Positions 49,368 to 51,993 of a stretch of DNA of 51,993 nucleotides are shown piece by piece (the stretch's first letter is position 1; each line of letters starts with the position of its first letter). Made by a program: the position numbers and the translations under genes. The DNA is from Rhodospirillaceae bacterium CCH5-H10 (GTDB lineage: Bacteria > Pseudomonadota > Alphaproteobacteria > Reyranellales > Reyranellaceae), in assembly GCA_001557035.1 (NCBI GenBank), contig LSKJ01000851.1:1-51993 (forward strand), given 5' to 3'. A model generated the notes under the pieces. The model saw only the letters and a program-made list of their open reading frames with translations. It searched no databases and was not told the origin of the DNA.

Positions 49368-50114
49368 ATGGATGATGCCGAACGCCTGCGCGAGATGGTC
49401 CATGCGGCCCAGCGGATCGTGGCCTTCACCGGCGCGGGGATCTCGACCGAGTCGGGAATCCCGGACTTCCGCTCGCCCGGGGGAATCTGGACCCGCTACA
49501 AGCCGATCTACTTCGACGACTTCATGGCCTCCGACGAGATGCGCCGCGAGTCCTGGCGCCGCAAGTTTGCCACCGACGAAACCATGCTGAAGGCCGAGCC
49601 CAATGCCGGTCATCGCGCGCTGGCCAAGCTGGTCGAGCAGGGGCGGATGAGCGCCATCATCACCCAGAACGTCGACGGGCTGCACCAGCGCTCGGGCGTG
49701 CCGGACTCGAAGGTCATCGAACTGCACGGCAACACGACCTACGCCACCTGTCTGGATTGCGGTCACCGGCACGAACTCGCCCCGATCCGCCGCGCCTTTC
49801 TCGAGAAGGGGGACGTGCCGGTCTGCGTGAAGTGTGACGGGATCGTGAAGACGGCGACGATTTCCTTCGGTCAGGCGATGCCGGAAGTACCGATGCTGCG
49901 CGCCCAGGAGGAGACCCTGGCCTGCGATCTGTTCATCGTGCTGGGCAGCTCGCTGGTGGTCTATCCCGCGGCCGGCTTCCCTCAGATGGCACGGCGCAAC
50001 GGCGCGAAGTTCGTGATCGTTAACCGCGAGCCCACGGACCAGGACGCCGACGCCGATCTGGTCATTCACAAGGAGATCGGGCCCACGTTGAGCCGGGCGA
50101 TCGGCGTCAATTGA
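49368..50114 (+). CDS. cobB: NAD-dependent deacylase, sirtuin
   Basis: A 248-residue sirtuin. FTGAGISTESGIPDFRSPGG binds NAD, ITQNVDGLHQRSG follows, and the catalytic His is in VIELHGNTTYATC. The zinc site is CLDCGHRH with CVKCDGIVKTATISFGQ. IVLGSSLVVYPAAGFPQ and KFVIVNREPT complete the Rossmann fold. Start ATG 49368 is favoured over 49362 by spacing to AAGGAGG. It lacks the Ala-Tyr-Arg substrate triad context typical of desuccinylases as far as I can see, so deacetylation is more likely. It would remove acyl groups from lysines of metabolic enzymes. Confidence 0.93.
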   Translation: MDDAERLREMVHAAQRIVAFTGAGISTESGIPDFRSPGGIWTRYKPIYFDDFMASDEMRRESWRRKFATDETMLKAEPNAGHRALAKLVEQGRMSAIITQNVDGLHQRSGVPDSKVIELHGNTTYATCLDCGHRHELAPIRRAFLEKGDVPVCVKCDGIVKTATISFGQAMPEVPMLRAQEETLACDLFIVLGSSLVVYPAAGFPQMARRNGAKFVIVNREPTDQDADADLVIHKEIGPTLSRAIGVN

Positions 50115-50176
50115 ACGGAGAGCGTTGCGGCCCCGAGCGGGACACGATTTAATCGATCAAGAGCAAGGAGATTCCG

Positions 50177-51184
50177 ATGCGGATCAATCGCAGGACTGCG
50201 CTGCTGGGAGGGCTGGGTGCCGCCGCCCTCGGCGCGATGCCTGCCGGGGCGCAGGACATCACCTTCTTTCGCATCGGTACTGGCGCCACGGCCGGGACCT
50301 ATTTCCCGATCGGCGGCCTGATCGCCAACGCCATCTCGAATCCGCCGGGCTCCCGAGCCTGTGCCGATGGCGGATCCTGCGGCGTGCCGGGCCTCGTCGC
50401 CACCTCGGTCGCCTCGAATGGCTCGGTCGCCAACGCCAATGCCATTGCCGCCGGCACGATGCAGTCCGGCTTCGTTCAATCGGACGTGGCCTACTGGGCC
50501 TACACCGGCACCGGCATCTACGAGGGACGTCCCAAGGCGGACGGGCTGAGGGCGATCGCGAGCCTCTATCCGGAAAGCTTCCAGCTGGTCGCCCGCAAGG
50601 GCTCCGGCATCAAGTCGGTGATGGACCTGAAGGGCAAGCGCCTGTCGCTCGACGAGCCGGGGTCGGGGACCCTGGTCGATGCGCGGCTGATCCTGGCTGC
50701 CTACGGGCTCACCGAGAAGGACATGAAGGCGGAGTACCTGAAGACCCAGCAGGCGGCCGACAAGCTCAAGGACGGCACACTCGATGCCTTTTTCAGCGTG
50801 AGTGGATGGCCGAACGGTGCAATCTCGGAACTGGCCGTGACGACCGGCATCGACCTCGTTCCGATTGCCGGGCCGGAGGCGGACGGACTGGTGAAGAAAT
50901 TCAGCTTCTTCGCGACGGACGCGATACCCGACGACGCCTACAAGAACACGCCCGGCGTGAAGACGGTGAGCGTGAACGCCCTCTGGGTGACGTCGATCAA
51001 GCAGTCCGAGGCTCTGATCTATGCCATCACGGCGGCGTTGTGGAACGCCAACACCCGCAAGCTTCTCGACTCGGGTCATGCCAAGGGCAAGGTCATCCGC
51101 CTCGAAGACGCGCTGAAGGGCATGGGTATTCCGCTGCACCCGGGGGCGGAGAAGTTCTACAAGGAAAAGGGCATCATCAAGTAA
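50177..51184 (+). CDS. TAXI-family TRAP transporter binding protein
   Basis: A 335-residue TAXI-type receptor. The signal peptide has Arg-Arg (NRRTALLGGLGAAALGAMPA), so Tat export is possible. The mature start FRIGTGATAGTYFPIGGLIA is the TAXI hallmark; GMQSGFVQSDVAYWAYTGTG-like and GKRLSLDEPGSGTLVDARLI follow. No fused DctQM permease gene is adjacent in the window, so it is an orphan here. ATG 50177 follows AAGGAGATT. Ligand not visible; glutamate and other carboxylates are known for the family. Confidence 0.92.
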   Translation: MRINRRTALLGGLGAAALGAMPAGAQDITFFRIGTGATAGTYFPIGGLIANAISNPPGSRACADGGSCGVPGLVATSVASNGSVANANAIAAGTMQSGFVQSDVAYWAYTGTGIYEGRPKADGLRAIASLYPESFQLVARKGSGIKSVMDLKGKRLSLDEPGSGTLVDARLILAAYGLTEKDMKAEYLKTQQAADKLKDGTLDAFFSVSGWPNGAISELAVTTGIDLVPIAGPEADGLVKKFSFFATDAIPDDAYKNTPGVKTVSVNALWVTSIKQSEALIYAITAALWNANTRKLLDSGHAKGKVIRLEDALKGMGIPLHPGAEKFYKEKGIIK

Positions 51185-51940
<756 letters not shown>

Positions 51941-51942
51941 CC

Positions 51943-51993
51943 GTGGACATGGCGGCCATCGCCGCGCTGGCGCCGGTCATCCCGGTGCTCACG
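51943..51993 (+). CDS. eda: KDPG/KHG aldolase, first 17 codons only
   Basis: The frame from GTG 51943 (or ATG 51949) to the window edge reads MDMAAIAALAPVIPVLT, the usual N-terminus of 2-dehydro-3-deoxy-phosphogluconate aldolases (APVIPVL). It begins 2 bp after the SDR stop, so the two are probably one operon. The rest lies outside the window. Confidence 0.65.
   Translation, partial: MDMAAIAALAPVIPVLT

Overview
This is a gene-dense, high-GC stretch of a bacterial chromosome. It most probably comes from an alphaproteobacterium of the Reyranella/Rhodospirillales/Hyphomicrobiales kind. The clues are the core order alaC-hom-glpX-recJ, an FNR with the alphaproteobacterial Cys-X2-Cys-X7-Cys spacing, many orphan Bug-type binding proteins, and several CoA-transferase/acyl-CoA clusters. 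The taxonomic placement is inference; no rRNA gene is present. I see no prophage, transposase, integrase or CRISPR array.

Layout. (1) 1-6730 is housekeeping: the end of an OmpA-domain protein, alaC, hom, glpX, recJ and a tRNA-Glu(UUC). (2) 6790-19132 looks like an oxygen-limitation island. It encodes a four-cysteine FNR-type regulator, and four FNR-type palindromes (TTGAY-N4-RTCAA) lie in front of: a glycine-zipper lipoprotein with an HdeA-like protein, a Ca2+/H+ exchanger and a K+-channel-like protein; a Tat-exported protein; a PPK2 polyphosphate kinase with two small unknown proteins; and a reverse-strand operon DUF3141-pta-fabI-ackA, divergent from an OFA-type MFS permease. (3) 19136-31900 is mixed: a Bug protein, an FAD oxidoreductase, two VOC proteins, a MarR/EmrAB efflux locus with a clear operator palindrome, a beta-propeller protein, several binding proteins without permeases and a dienelactone hydrolase. 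(4) 31908-38777 is a tight seven-gene reverse-strand operon: MmgE/PrpD, two hotdog (MaoC) proteins, acyl-CoA dehydrogenase, class III CoA-transferase, malyl/citramalyl-CoA-lyase-like protein and MFS permease. It looks like a pathway for a branched or C5 dicarboxylic acid via CoA thioesters. (5) 38872-39666 has a methyltransferase gene followed by a hidden 27-codon gene with an almost perfect Shine-Dalgarno and a hairpin behind it. (6) 39763-47283 is a seven-gene forward operon: a ferric/phosphonate-type ABC importer, class III CoA-transferase, a crotonase-fold protein lacking both usual catalytic glutamates, a phytanoyl-CoA-dioxygenase-type protein and a DehI-type dehalogenase-like protein. 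(7) 47385-51993 has a polysaccharide deacetylase, a COG3650-like protein, a sirtuin, a TAXI binding protein, an SDR and the first codons of a KDPG aldolase.

How it fits together: the island at 6.8-19 kb suggests a coordinated low-oxygen response. Substrate-level ATP (Pta/AckA), polyphosphate energy (PPK2), envelope and ion homeostasis, and acyl metabolism (FabI, a PhaC-like DUF3141 protein) would be switched on by FNR. The two CoA operons look like independent catabolic modules, each with its own transporter. The least expected items are the short peptide gene at 38917-39000, the FNR-box constellation, and two families of long palindromic intergenic repeats that supply stop codons to neighbouring genes.
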